From the NCBI GenBank assembly GCA_965221785.1, contig CBDCSR010000003.1, positions 1,798,001 to 1,862,000 on the forward strand: 64,000 bases of DNA, in the 5' to 3' direction. The position numbers and the translations under genes are program-made. The stretch is from BD2-11 sp965221785 (lineage in GTDB: Bacteria > Gemmatimonadota > Gemmatimonadetes > Longimicrobiales > Gaopeijiaceae). Under the pieces are notes generated by a model, which saw only the letters and a program-made list of their open reading frames with translations, was not told where the DNA came from and ran no database searches. Shown piece by piece: positions 9,194 through 17,037 of the stretch. How positions within the stretch are numbered: position 1 is the first letter of the stretch; each line of letters opens with the position of its first letter.

Positions 9194-10834
9194 CTCGACG
9201 CCGTCATCATCGGCGGCGGTCCCGCCGGATCGGCGGCAGCCCGCCTGCTCGCGCTCTGGGGGCACTCCGTCTCTCTTCTGACGCGTCCGCCGACCGGCCA
9301 TCCTGCGCTCGCCGAATCCGTTCCTCCCAGCGCGCGCAAGCTCTTCACCCTGCTCGGCGTCGCGCGGAAGGTCGACGAAGCAGGCTTCTTTCCGGCCCGG
9401 GGCAATCTCGTTCGGTGGGGCGATGCCCCCCTTCGACGCGCTGACTTCTCCCGCGGCGCCGCGGGATATCACGTCGTGCGCGATGTCTTCGATGCCCTGT
9501 TTCTGGATCTCGCCGAAGAGGCGGGCGCCGACGTGCGGCGCGACGCCACGGTGCGACAGGTGGTGCGGGCGGCACCCGGCGGTCATGGAGCAGGCGGGCA
9601 GCGCTCGCGCATCGCGTACGAGGATGGCCCTGCGGGCAGAGGCATCCTGCAAAGCCGCTTCGTACTGGACTGCTCCGGCCGCTCGGGGGTCATCGCCAAT
9701 CCGGACCTGCGCGTCCATGATCCGTCGAACGCCACTGTCGCCCTCGCAGGGGTTTGGCGAGCGAACGCCGGCGCGCCGCCCGCGGAGCCCTGCACCCTCG
9801 TGGAGAGTTACCGCGACGGCTGGGCCTGGTCGATGCCGGTATCGGACACGCACCGCTACCTGACCATGATGATCGACCCGCGCAGGACCGAGCTGCTCAA
9901 GGGGCAGGGACGCCGCCGCCTCTACCTGGCCGAACTGGAGAAGACCCGGGAGGCCCGCCGCCTAGTGGCCGATGCCCGCCTGGACAGCGACATCAGCGGC
10001 CACACCGCCTCCCAGTACACGGCCTCGCGCTTCGTTGGCGAGGGGTTCCTGCTGGTTGGAGACGCAGCCAGCTTCGTCGATCCACTCGCCTCCGTGGGGG
10101 TCAAGAAGGCGCTCGCCTCCGCCTGGCTTGCGGCGATTGTCGTACACACCTGCATCGCGACGCCCGAAATGCGGGATGTGGCGCTCGAGTTCTTCGACCG
10201 CCGCGAACGGGCAACCTGGCTCGCCCACCGGCGCCATACCGCGCAGTACTACCGCGAGGCGGCGACGGCGCACGGTCACGGCTTCTGGAGCGCTCGCGCG
10301 GCGGCAGTCGGCGACGTCCGCGGGGCCGCACCACCAACGGGCCTCACCCCGGGGGACGGCGCTCCACCGGCCGACGTCCGGACCTCCGGCGAATCCTTGG
10401 TAGCGGACGCCGCGAGCACCCCCGCCCTCGATCCCGCCGCGGAAGTGCACATCCCGGTCCCGACCGAGCCGGATATCGCCGGCCTGCGTCAGGATCCGGA
10501 TGTCCTGCGCGCCTTCCAGGAACTGCGCGCAGCGCCCTCCATCCGCCTCCGTCCCGCGCCCGGCCTGCGCCGCCTGCAGCTGCCCGCGGTGCGCGGCCGC
10601 CGCATCGTCCTGGACGAACACCTCGCGTCGCCCGCGCTTCCCGAGGGCGTGCGCTTTCTGCGCGATGTCGATCTCCTTCCCCTTGTCGAAATGGCAGGCG
10701 AGCACGACCAGGTCCCCGACCTCTACGAGGCCTATCTGGATCGCGTTGCCACGGTCTCGCTGCCGGACTTCCTCGGTGCACTCTCCGTCCTCCTCGGCAA
10801 GGCGATCCTCGTCAACCGGCACACGTCGTGTTGA
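9191..10834 (+). CDS. qhpG: FAD-dependent monooxygenase of the halogenase-like family; candidate QhpG tryptophan dihydroxylase
   Basis: About 547 residues. The FAD-binding GGGPAGSAAA loop is at residues 8-17, followed by ESVPPSARKLFTLLG, VLDCSGRSG and the second FAD motif GFLLVGDAASFVDPLASVGVKKA. GWAWSMP resembles the WxWxIP segment of tryptophan halogenases. The QHNDH maturation enzyme QhpG belongs to this flavoprotein family and adds two hydroxyls to the gamma-subunit tryptophan that becomes cysteine tryptophylquinone (established family knowledge). A full qhpADCBFE set starts 2.5 kb downstream and has no other flavoprotein, so this is the natural QhpG. About 120 C-terminal residues, after a proline-rich linker, form an extra domain I do not recognise. 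Its stop overlaps the next gene. A true halogenase is the alternative. Confidence 0.65.
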   Translation: MLDAVIIGGGPAGSAAARLLALWGHSVSLLTRPPTGHPALAESVPPSARKLFTLLGVARKVDEAGFFPARGNLVRWGDAPLRRADFSRGAAGYHVVRDVFDALFLDLAEEAGADVRRDATVRQVVRAAPGGHGAGGQRSRIAYEDGPAGRGILQSRFVLDCSGRSGVIANPDLRVHDPSNATVALAGVWRANAGAPPAEPCTLVESYRDGWAWSMPVSDTHRYLTMMIDPRRTELLKGQGRRRLYLAELEKTREARRLVADARLDSDISGHTASQYTASRFVGEGFLLVGDAASFVDPLASVGVKKALASAWLAAIVVHTCIATPEMRDVALEFFDRRERATWLAHRRHTAQYYREAATAHGHGFWSARAAAVGDVRGAAPPTGLTPGDGAPPADVRTSGESLVADAASTPALDPAAEVHIPVPTEPDIAGLRQDPDVLRAFQELRAAPSIRLRPAPGLRRLQLPAVRGRRIVLDEHLASPALPEGVRFLRDVDLLPLVEMAGEHDQVPDLYEAYLDRVATVSLPDFLGALSVLLGKAILVNRHTSC

Positions 10835-11727
10835 CTCCAGTCCCTGGTCGCCACTCGATCGCAGGGGGCGCGCTCGGGATACTGACGGTCGTGGCGTGCT
10901 TTCATCCGGCGAACGCCCAGCAGCCGGAAGCGGGCACGGTGTTCCGGGACTGCGAGGCCTGTCCGGAGATGGTCGTGGTGCCGCCGTGGAGCTTCATGAT
11001 GGGATCGCCCCGGACGCCCCGCGGCTGGTACACCGATGAGGGCCCGCGCCACGAGGCGACGATCGGGTATCCTGTTGCCGTTGGTGTTTTCGAGGTGACC
11101 TTCGCCGAGTGGGATGCCTGCGTGAGCGGCGGCGGATGCGAAGGCTACCGGCCGGACGACCGGGGCTCGGGCCGCGGAAGGCGACCCGTCGTCAATGTCT
11201 CCTGGGAAGACGCGAGAGGGTATGTCGCCTGGCTGTCGGAGGAGACCGGTGAGAACTACCGGCTGCTGAGCGAGGCCGAATGGGAGTACGCGGCGCGTGC
11301 CGGGACGGAGACGGCGTGGTTCTGGGGAGAGGATCCGGCGGAACAGTGTCGTCACGCCAACGGGTTCGACCGCGAACTTACCGCAAGACTCAGGGTGGAG
11401 AACGTCGGAACCAGGGTCGTGCCCGCGTCCTGTTCCGATGGATACGAGGGGGCGGCCCCGGTGGGGTCGTTCGAGCCCAACGGGTTCGGACTCCACGACG
11501 TGTCGGGAAACGTGTGGGAGTGGACGGACGACTGCTGGAACGAGAGCCACGCCGGAGCTCCGGCCGACGGGAGCGCCCGGACCCGCGGATACTGCGTGCC
11601 TCGCGTGGTGCGCGGCGGCTCCTGGAACAACCCTCCCGGACTCCTGCGCTCGGCCTTCCGTGACGGGATACTTCGTGAGGACCGGGGGTTCAACGTCGGT
11701 TTCCGTGTTGCCCGGACGATGAACTGA
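10828..11727 (+). CDS. Exported SUMF1/formylglycine-enzyme-fold protein lacking the catalytic cysteine pair
   Basis: 299 residues. A hydrophobic leader (GALGILTVVACFHPANA) suggests export, as a Sec substrate or as a lipoprotein via VVAC. The rest is an FGE-sulfatase (C-type-lectin-like) domain: MVVVPPWSFMMGS, the VTFAEWDACV segment, NVSWEDARGYVAWLSEETG, YRLLSEAEWEYAARAG, LHDVSGNVWEWTDD and VVRGGSWNN. Active formylglycine-generating enzymes carry two cysteines just after RGGSW; here the segment continues with NNPPGLLRSAF, so formylglycine formation is unlikely. The start is GTG at 10828 or TTG at 10831; both overlap the upstream flavoprotein stop, implying coupled translation. Its function in this context is unknown. 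Confidence 0.8.
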   Translation: MLTPVPGRHSIAGGALGILTVVACFHPANAQQPEAGTVFRDCEACPEMVVVPPWSFMMGSPRTPRGWYTDEGPRHEATIGYPVAVGVFEVTFAEWDACVSGGGCEGYRPDDRGSGRGRRPVVNVSWEDARGYVAWLSEETGENYRLLSEAEWEYAARAGTETAWFWGEDPAEQCRHANGFDRELTARLRVENVGTRVVPASCSDGYEGAAPVGSFEPNGFGLHDVSGNVWEWTDDCWNESHAGAPADGSARTRGYCVPRVVRGGSWNNPPGLLRSAFRDGILREDRGFNVGFRVARTMN

Positions 11728-11767
11728 AGTCTTCGGGACGATCGGCGATGCGGACCCTCGCCGGCCG

Positions 11768-12409
11768 TCAGGCGGGACCCGCCGACTCCCCCGTGTAGAA
11801 CGCGATGGTGCGCTTTGCGGCGGCTTGCGCCGCAGCGGGATTCGCCTCGGCCTCGACCGCCGCCCGTGCCCATCCTTCGCCGCTGGCCCGGATGAACGCC
11901 TTGCCGTCCCGCGACGCCGCAAAGGCCACTTCATCCGGCTTCGGCGCGTCCGGTTGCGCGAGGTGGAACGCTAGGCCCAGAAGACCCATCTCCCAGCCGA
12001 CGCCGGTCGCTCCCGGACCGTACCGGGTCCAGTGTTCCGACAACCGCTGGGTGTGCGTCAGCTTGAGCCGTGCGCGGCCCGCTCCACCCTGCGAGAAGCC
12101 TGCCTCCACCCAGCTCACGTCCCCGCCAAACTCCCATGTGAGCGCGAAGTGCCACGGCCGTCCGCAGGCCCTGATCACCCCGCCCGCGTTGCCTTCGAGC
12201 TGATAGCGGCCGCCGGGTCTGAGTTCGCCGCTGACCGGCAGAAACCACCGTTGGAGGCGCTCGCCGCTGGTTACGGCGTCCCACAGATCCTCCAGGGATG
12301 TCGCGTAACCGCGGAACAGGGTGACCGCGCGAGCGGGCTGTCCATCACGATCCAGCACCGACACCGAGCGCTCCGTGGCGTCCAGGTGTTCCGTGACGTC
12401 GAAGTTCAT
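11768..12409 (-). CDS. SRPBCC (AHSA1-like) domain protein
   Basis: 213 residues. The segment LFRGYATSLEDLWDAVTSGERLQRWFLPVSGELRPGGRYQLEGN is typical of the Aha1-homology/SRPBCC family, in which a helix-grip cavity binds a hydrophobic ligand. The second half (AFHLAQPDAPKP, then an alanine-rich helical tail) is less conserved. Such proteins are often encoded beside ArsR regulators, but none is seen here. The ATG at 12409 gives a natural N-terminus. It lies 12 bases beyond the PIN toxin gene on the same strand, so the TA pair and this gene may share a transcript. The ligand cannot be inferred. Confidence 0.82.
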   Translation of the reverse strand: MNFDVTEHLDATERSVSVLDRDGQPARAVTLFRGYATSLEDLWDAVTSGERLQRWFLPVSGELRPGGRYQLEGNAGGVIRACGRPWHFALTWEFGGDVSWVEAGFSQGGAGRARLKLTHTQRLSEHWTRYGPGATGVGWEMGLLGLAFHLAQPDAPKPDEVAFAASRDGKAFIRASGEGWARAAVEAEANPAAAQAAAKRTIAFYTGESAGPA

Positions 12410-12421
12410 GAGTCTCCCCCG

Positions 12422-12844
12422 TTATTGGACACCGTCCGAGACGTCGCGAGGCGTGATGACCGAGCGAGGTCGCGGAGGGTTCTTCAACAACAGCTGGTCA
12501 CCGGTGATGAGTTGGGCACCCGGTTGGCTCGCGAGCAATGCCCAGAGATGGTTGTCACCGGACTCTGGAGCGGCTTCGCTGTCGCCTGGCTCACGCCACA
12601 CCGCGTTCGCTGCCAGGTCGGTAAGCAGTTTGTCGATCTCATCTTCCGTTTGTTGGTGAAACCGCACCACACCGGGTCGTCGCAGCACAGCCGAATACTC
12701 CGAAAGCAAGGCTCCGGACATCAGGTAGAGGAGCCGCCCGTCGAGCATTGCGTCGAGAATCCGCGACGGAGGGCTGTGCGGGTCGGCACTCGTCATTCCG
12801 GACACGACGACATTGGTATCCACGACGAAGACCGTCCGGGTCAA
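12422..12844 (-). CDS. PIN-domain ribonuclease, putative toxin
   Basis: 140 residues with the acidic residues of a PIN nuclease: D9 and N11 in VVDTNVVVSG, the glutamate in LLSEYSAVLRRPGV, the aspartate in SGDNHLWALLASQPGA and a final aspartate in LITGDQLLL. This is the 'putative toxin-antitoxin system toxin, PIN family' type, expected to cut RNA when free. Its start overlaps the stop of the upstream ribbon-helix-helix gene by 4 bases, the usual antitoxin-toxin order. The pair sits between the QhpG candidate and the main qhp operon. Confidence 0.85.
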   Translation of the reverse strand: MTRTVFVVDTNVVVSGMTSADPHSPPSRILDAMLDGRLLYLMSGALLSEYSAVLRRPGVVRFHQQTEDEIDKLLTDLAANAVWREPGDSEAAPESGDNHLWALLASQPGAQLITGDQLLLKNPPRPRSVITPRDVSDGVQ

Positions 12845-13086
12845 TCGTCCTTCCCGGCTCGATATCGCCTGGTTTCGCGCACCGCCATGGCCATCGCCTC
12901 TTCATCGCTCAAGCCGGCGCTCGAACGCGCTCGGGCGACGATTTCGCGTGCCGTTCGGGAAGGGAGGATGCCCCTGAATTCGAGACTCTCTTCGATGATC
13001 GCGCCCATGGAGCGCCCTTGTCGCGCGGCAGCCTCTCGCAAGGCGCGGTGTGTGCGGTCCGTCAAGCTGATTGTGAGGCGTGGCAT
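12841..13086 (-). CDS. Ribbon-helix-helix antitoxin
   Basis: 81 residues beginning MPRLTISLTDRTHRALREAAARQGRSMGAIIEESLEF, a clear ribbon-helix-helix DNA-binding N-terminus, then a short acidic/arginine-rich tail likely to bind the PIN toxin. It should repress its own operon and neutralise the toxin. I chose the start at 13086 because it begins directly with the beta strand; upstream alternatives (for example one adding MFQHRRRNPEVRA) add unconserved residues. The 211 bases between this start and qhpA must hold both divergent promoters. Confidence 0.82.
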   Translation of the reverse strand: MPRLTISLTDRTHRALREAAARQGRSMGAIIEESLEFRGILPSRTAREIVARARSSAGLSDEEAMAMAVRETRRYRAGKDD

Positions 13087-13212
13087 GGCACGAACTTCCG
13101 GGTTGCGGCGACGGTGCTGGAACATGAGCTCACCATAGCACCAATACACCACAGAGGCAACGTGCGTACCTCCACCAAGCTGGTTTGCGTTTCCCTCCGT
13201 CGGATCTCTCCG

Positions 13213-13240
13213 TTTGTCCCCAACCCCCACAGGCTATATC
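13213..13240 (+). promoter_or_regulatory. Possible promoter of the qhp operon
   Basis: TTTGTC at 13213 and TATATC at 13235, separated by 16 bases, lie about 58 bases upstream of the qhpA ATG in the divergent intergenic region. The AT-rich TATATC stands out in very GC-rich sequence. The string ATATCATC recurs just upstream of qhpE (about 19995). The promoter consensus for this lineage is not known to me, so this is weak. Confidence 0.22.
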
Positions 13241-13297
13241 ATCCCGTATGCCGCATACACCTTTAAACAGAAGTTTCTCCAACCACGGGTCCACCGC

Positions 13298-15094
13298 ATG
13301 GTTCACCGACCTCGCTTGACCCGCACAGGTCTGCTCGCGGGGACGTTCGTCGCCGCGGGCGCATTCGTTGCTGCCGGGGCCGCCGCCCAGAGCGAGGAGG
13401 AAGGCTTTCCCATCGAGCACGAGACCATCCGCGCCCGCTGCGCGGCGTGCCACCTCCCCGATTCCGAGGGGCGCATGTCGCGCATCTCCTTCGAGCGCAA
13501 GACACCGGAGGGCTGGCAGGGCTCGCTGCAGCGCATGATCTCGCTCAACGGCGTGACGCTCGCGCCGGAGGAGGCGCGCGAGATCGTCAAGTACCTCTCG
13601 GACCACCAGGGGCTGGCTCCGGAAGAGCTGCGTCCGGGCCTGTTCGAGGTTGAGAAGCGGATGATCGATTACCGCTATCTGGCGGATACCGATGTCGAGT
13701 TCACCTGCATCCAGTGCCATTCGATGGGGCGGGTGATCACGCAGCGGCGGACGCCGGAGGAGTGGGAGCTCCTGATGTCGACGCACCGCGGCTACTATCC
13801 GCTCGCGGACTTCCAGGCCTTCCTGCGGATGGGGCCCACGCCCGACCAGCCCGGCCCCGACGGGGAGCCGCCGGACACGCGCCAGCCCATGGAGCGCGCG
13901 GTCGACCACCTCTCCGAGGTCTTCCCCCTCCACACCCCCGAGTGGGCGGCATGGTCGGCGACCATGCGCCCGCCCCGCCTGGAGGGCACATGGGTCCTCT
14001 CCGGTCACCAGCCCGGGCGCGGCGCGCTCTACGGCACGGTGACCATGGGAGGCGGCGGCGAACAGGACGCGTTCGTCACCCGGGCCAGCTACACCTTTCC
14101 GGCCAACGGGGAGACCGTCACCCGGCGGGGCCGCGGGCTGGTGTACACCGGATACCAGTGGCGGGGCCGCTCCTTCGAGTCCGATGAAGCCGATGGGGCG
14201 ATGCGCGAGGTGATGGTCGTCGAGCGCGACATGAACGAGATCAGCGGGCGCTGGTTCCGCGGCGACTACGACGAGATCGGCGTGGACGTACGCCTCACGC
14301 GCCTGACCGGCTCCCCGGTCGTCGCGGGCGTGCATCCCCGCGCCCTGCACCTGGGTGGCGGCGAGCGAGAACTCCGCATCTTCGGCGCCGGCTTCGCGGA
14401 CGGCGTCGGGCCCGGAGATGTGGATCTGGGCCCCGGGCTGACCGTCAACAGGGTGGTCAGCGCCTCCTCCGAAGAGATCGCCCTCAACGTGACCCTGGCG
14501 CCTGACGCGGTCCCCGGCGGGCGCGACGTTTTCGTGGGGGGCGCGAGCCTGGCGGGAGCCGTGGTCGTACACGATGGCATCGACCGCATCCAGGTGCTGC
14601 CGCGCACCGGGATGGCCCGCGTGGGTGGCATCGTCTTCCCGAAGGGGTACCAGCAGTTCGAGGCGGTCGCATTCGACGACGGACCCGACGGGCGCCCAAG
14701 CTCCGACGACGACCTTGAGCTGGGGCCGGTCGAGGTCGACTGGAGCCTCGAGGAGTACGCGGCGACCTTCGACGACAACGACATCGACTTCGTCGGCTCG
14801 ATCGACCAGAGCGGACTTTTCGTGCCCGCCGCCGACGGCCCCAACCCGGACCGTGACCGCAACCGCAACAATGTCGGCGACGTGTGGGTGGTCGCCACCC
14901 TTGCACAGGACGACAACGGCGACCGTCCCCTGCGGGCCCGCGCCCACCTGGTCGTGACCGTCCCGCTCTACCTCCTTTTCGACCCGGGAGCCAACGTGAG
15001 CACGGGGGCGAGCCCGGATCCGGCTGCAAGCCCGAACGGACGAGGAAGCCGAACCCCGGGAGCGAATCCCGGGATGGGAAGGAGCCCGAAATGA
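13298..15094 (+). CDS. qhpA: Quinohemoprotein amine dehydrogenase, diheme alpha subunit
   Basis: 598 residues. An N-terminal signal peptide (to about residue 30, AGAAAQ) exports it to the periplasm. Two c-type heme sites follow: C48-A-A-C51-H52 and C137-I-Q-C140-H141. Then come the Ig-like beta domains typical of the QHNDH alpha subunit (LEGTWVLSGHQPGRGALYG, RGRGLVYTGYQWRG, and the IRIFGAGF-type fold near residue 365). The subunit passes electrons from the tryptophylquinone cofactor through the two hemes to an external acceptor. The C-terminal tail has a low-complexity stretch. Its stop overlaps the qhpD start (ATGA). It heads the qhp operon. Confidence 0.92.
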   Translation: MVHRPRLTRTGLLAGTFVAAGAFVAAGAAAQSEEEGFPIEHETIRARCAACHLPDSEGRMSRISFERKTPEGWQGSLQRMISLNGVTLAPEEAREIVKYLSDHQGLAPEELRPGLFEVEKRMIDYRYLADTDVEFTCIQCHSMGRVITQRRTPEEWELLMSTHRGYYPLADFQAFLRMGPTPDQPGPDGEPPDTRQPMERAVDHLSEVFPLHTPEWAAWSATMRPPRLEGTWVLSGHQPGRGALYGTVTMGGGGEQDAFVTRASYTFPANGETVTRRGRGLVYTGYQWRGRSFESDEADGAMREVMVVERDMNEISGRWFRGDYDEIGVDVRLTRLTGSPVVAGVHPRALHLGGGERELRIFGAGFADGVGPGDVDLGPGLTVNRVVSASSEEIALNVTLAPDAVPGGRDVFVGGASLAGAVVVHDGIDRIQVLPRTGMARVGGIVFPKGYQQFEAVAFDDGPDGRPSSDDDLELGPVEVDWSLEEYAATFDDNDIDFVGSIDQSGLFVPAADGPNPDRDRNRNNVGDVWVVATLAQDDNGDRPLRARAHLVVTVPLYLLFDPGANVSTGASPDPAASPNGRGSRTPGANPGMGRSPK

Positions 15095-16539
15095 GCAATA
15101 CCGCCATCGCCTCCCCGCCCGACATCCTCACCCTGGGCGAGTTCCACTCCTTCCAGGCGGAGGACGCAACCTTCCTCTACCTGGTCCCGAGCGCGGCCAT
15201 TTTCCGCATGGACGCGCCTTCGCTGGCCGTTCTCGAAGCGCTCGGGACCGCCAACCGCACGCCGGCCGAACTGGTGCAGCGGCTGGGGGACCGTTTTCCG
15301 GCGGAGGAGGTCGCCAACCGCATCGATGAACTGCTGGGGGTGCGCGCCATCGGCCTCCTCGGGAAGCCCGCCCCGGCCCCGCCCGACATGCTGCCGCCCA
15401 AGGGCTTCCCGCTCACCACGATGGTCCTGAACGTCACCAGCAAGTGCAATCTGGCGTGTACCTACTGCTACGAGTACGGCGACGACCGCATCGTCGAGGC
15501 CGACTCCAAGCCCCGCTACATGGACCTCGAGACGGCCCGCGAGAGCGTCGACTTCATGTTCGAGCAGGGCGGCTCCAACCGCCTGGTGCACCTCACCTTC
15601 TTCGGCGGCGAGACGCTCCTCAATTTCAAGCTGCTCAAGAAGACCGCGGCATACGCCCGTCAACGCGCACGCGAAGTGGGGAAGGAGGTCGACTTCAGCC
15701 TCACCACCAACGCGACCCTGCTCAAGCCGGAGATCGTGGACTGGCTGGCCGAGAACCGGGTGGGCGTGACCGTTTCCATCGACGGGCCGCGCGAGGTGCA
15801 GGACGGGCTGCGCGTCTTCTCCAACGGCATGGGCAGCTATGACATCATCCTGCCGAAGATCAAGGATCTGCTCGCCCGCCACCGCACCCGCCCCATCGGC
15901 GCGCGCGTGACCCTCACCAGCAAGAACCTGGACGTGAAGCAGATCTTCACCCATCTGACCGAGGAGATCGGCTTCTGGGAGGTGGGCTTCGCCCCGGTGA
16001 CCAGTTCGTCGTGCCGCGACTTCTCCATCTCCGACGCCGGCTACGACAAGATGCTCGGCCAGTTCGAGGAGCTCGCCTGGGACTTCCTCGAGGCCGCCTG
16101 CGCGGAGCAGCACCACGGCTTCTCCAACGTGAAGGACACCCTGGAGGAGATCCACAAGGGCGTGAGCAAGGCGTACCCGTGCGGCGCGGGTCTCGGGCTC
16201 ATGGGGGTGGCGACCGACGGCGACGTGGCGCTATGCCATCGCTTCGCCGGGTCCGACGAGCACAGGATCGGGTCGGTATCGGAGGGGGTCGACGTCGACG
16301 TGCAGTACGACTACCTGAAGAAGCACCACATCAACAGCAAGACCGACTGCCACACCTGCTGGGCCCGGCCCATCTGCGCCGGGGGATGCTATCACGAGGC
16401 CCACACCCGGTACGGCACCACGGCGACCCCGAACCTCCACTTCTGCGAGTGGGTTCGAAGCTGGACCGACACCTGTCTTCGAGTTTACGGAGCCATCTCG
16501 GAGCGCAACCCGGCATTCCTGGCTCGATTCGACGCCTGA
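15091..16539 (+). CDS. qhpD: Radical SAM/SPASM enzyme forming the thioether crosslinks of the gamma subunit
   Basis: 482 residues. Residues 10-90 resemble a PqqD-like peptide-recognition region. The radical SAM cluster motif is C119-N-L-A-C123-T-Y-C126, followed by FFGGET (SAM binding) and TTNATLL. The C-terminal SPASM region has many cysteines (PCGAGLGLMGVATDGDVALC, CHTCWARPICAGGCYHEAH, FCEW) for extra iron-sulfur clusters. QhpD homologues install three Cys-to-Asp/Glu thioether bonds in the gamma-subunit precursor in the cytoplasm (established for Paracoccus). Its ATG overlaps the qhpA stop, and it directly precedes the substrate gene qhpC. Confidence 0.93.
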   Translation: MSNTAIASPPDILTLGEFHSFQAEDATFLYLVPSAAIFRMDAPSLAVLEALGTANRTPAELVQRLGDRFPAEEVANRIDELLGVRAIGLLGKPAPAPPDMLPPKGFPLTTMVLNVTSKCNLACTYCYEYGDDRIVEADSKPRYMDLETARESVDFMFEQGGSNRLVHLTFFGGETLLNFKLLKKTAAYARQRAREVGKEVDFSLTTNATLLKPEIVDWLAENRVGVTVSIDGPREVQDGLRVFSNGMGSYDIILPKIKDLLARHRTRPIGARVTLTSKNLDVKQIFTHLTEEIGFWEVGFAPVTSSSCRDFSISDAGYDKMLGQFEELAWDFLEAACAEQHHGFSNVKDTLEEIHKGVSKAYPCGAGLGLMGVATDGDVALCHRFAGSDEHRIGSVSEGVDVDVQYDYLKKHHINSKTDCHTCWARPICAGGCYHEAHTRYGTTATPNLHFCEWVRSWTDTCLRVYGAISERNPAFLARFDA

Positions 16540-16579
16540 GCCGGATCCATCGCGACAGAGTCAACGAGGAGAGAGACCC

Positions 16580-17002
16580 TTGGCACTGAAACCGATCAAC
16601 CGCAAAGCGGACCGGATGGTGACCTACCTGGCGAACCAGGGGGACGTGCCCGAGGCCGAGCAGATGGCGGGTCCGGTGGAGCCGGTCGCGGGAGCGGTCG
16701 AGGGCGGCGCTGACCAGAACGCCGAGGACGTTGTCGCACTCGGAGGACGTCTCCCCGAAGTCCCCGAGATCCCGCACATCCCGCTGGGGTGCTCGCTGGT
16801 CTTCGCCCCGGGCTGGGAGGTCGACGAGGCGGGCGGCACGGCCGGGCTCTGCCAGCCGGTCGAGCGCGACCTCTTCGACTGCCACCTGGCCTGCTTCTGG
16901 CCCGCCCACGTCCCGGACCAGCTGAACCACAGCCCCGACTGGACCGGCAAGTGCGCGGCCGCTCAGAACGACTGGCGCAAGCTGGAGATGATCTTCCCAT
17001 AA
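16580..17002 (+). CDS. qhpC: Quinohemoprotein amine dehydrogenase gamma subunit precursor (crosslinked, CTQ-bearing)
   Basis: 140 residues with a TTG start preceded by AGGAG. Residues 71-140 match the mature gamma subunit. The pairs known to be crosslinked keep their exact spacing: C71-E80, C91-D97 and C105-D113 for thioethers, and C101-W107 for cysteine tryptophylquinone, within GLCQPVERDLFDCHLACFW. D97 would be the catalytic base. Residues 1-70 form an unusually long leader (about 28 residues in Paracoccus, by my recollection), ending in a proline-rich stretch before C71. An additional cysteine, C125, has no partner in the known scheme. The product is made in the cytoplasm, modified by QhpD and QhpG, trimmed by QhpE and exported by QhpF. 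Confidence 0.93.
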   Translation: MALKPINRKADRMVTYLANQGDVPEAEQMAGPVEPVAGAVEGGADQNAEDVVALGGRLPEVPEIPHIPLGCSLVFAPGWEVDEAGGTAGLCQPVERDLFDCHLACFWPAHVPDQLNHSPDWTGKCAAAQNDWRKLEMIFP

Positions 17003-17003
17003 C

Positions 17004-17037
17004 CTGACAAAATGGCAGACATGTCTGACAAAATGTC
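17004..17037 (+). repeat. Duplicated start region with GACA/TGTC palindromes
   Basis: CTGACAAAATG occurs at 17004-17014 and again at 17025-17035, 21 bases apart; each copy supplies an in-frame ATG for qhpB. The second copy extends into the palindrome GACA-AAA-TGTC (17027-17037), and AGACATGTCT (17017-17026) is a further perfect palindrome between them. The block could be an operator, or simply a small tandem duplication of the translation start. Confidence 0.5.

Noticed and set aside
9191..10834. Tryptophan halogenase for a natural product
   Set aside because: The fold fits, but no biosynthetic cluster is present and a QHNDH locus that needs exactly this enzyme class is adjacent. It remains the main alternative.
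10828..11727. Active formylglycine-generating enzyme
   Set aside because: The cysteine pair after RGGSW is absent and no sulfatase gene is nearby.
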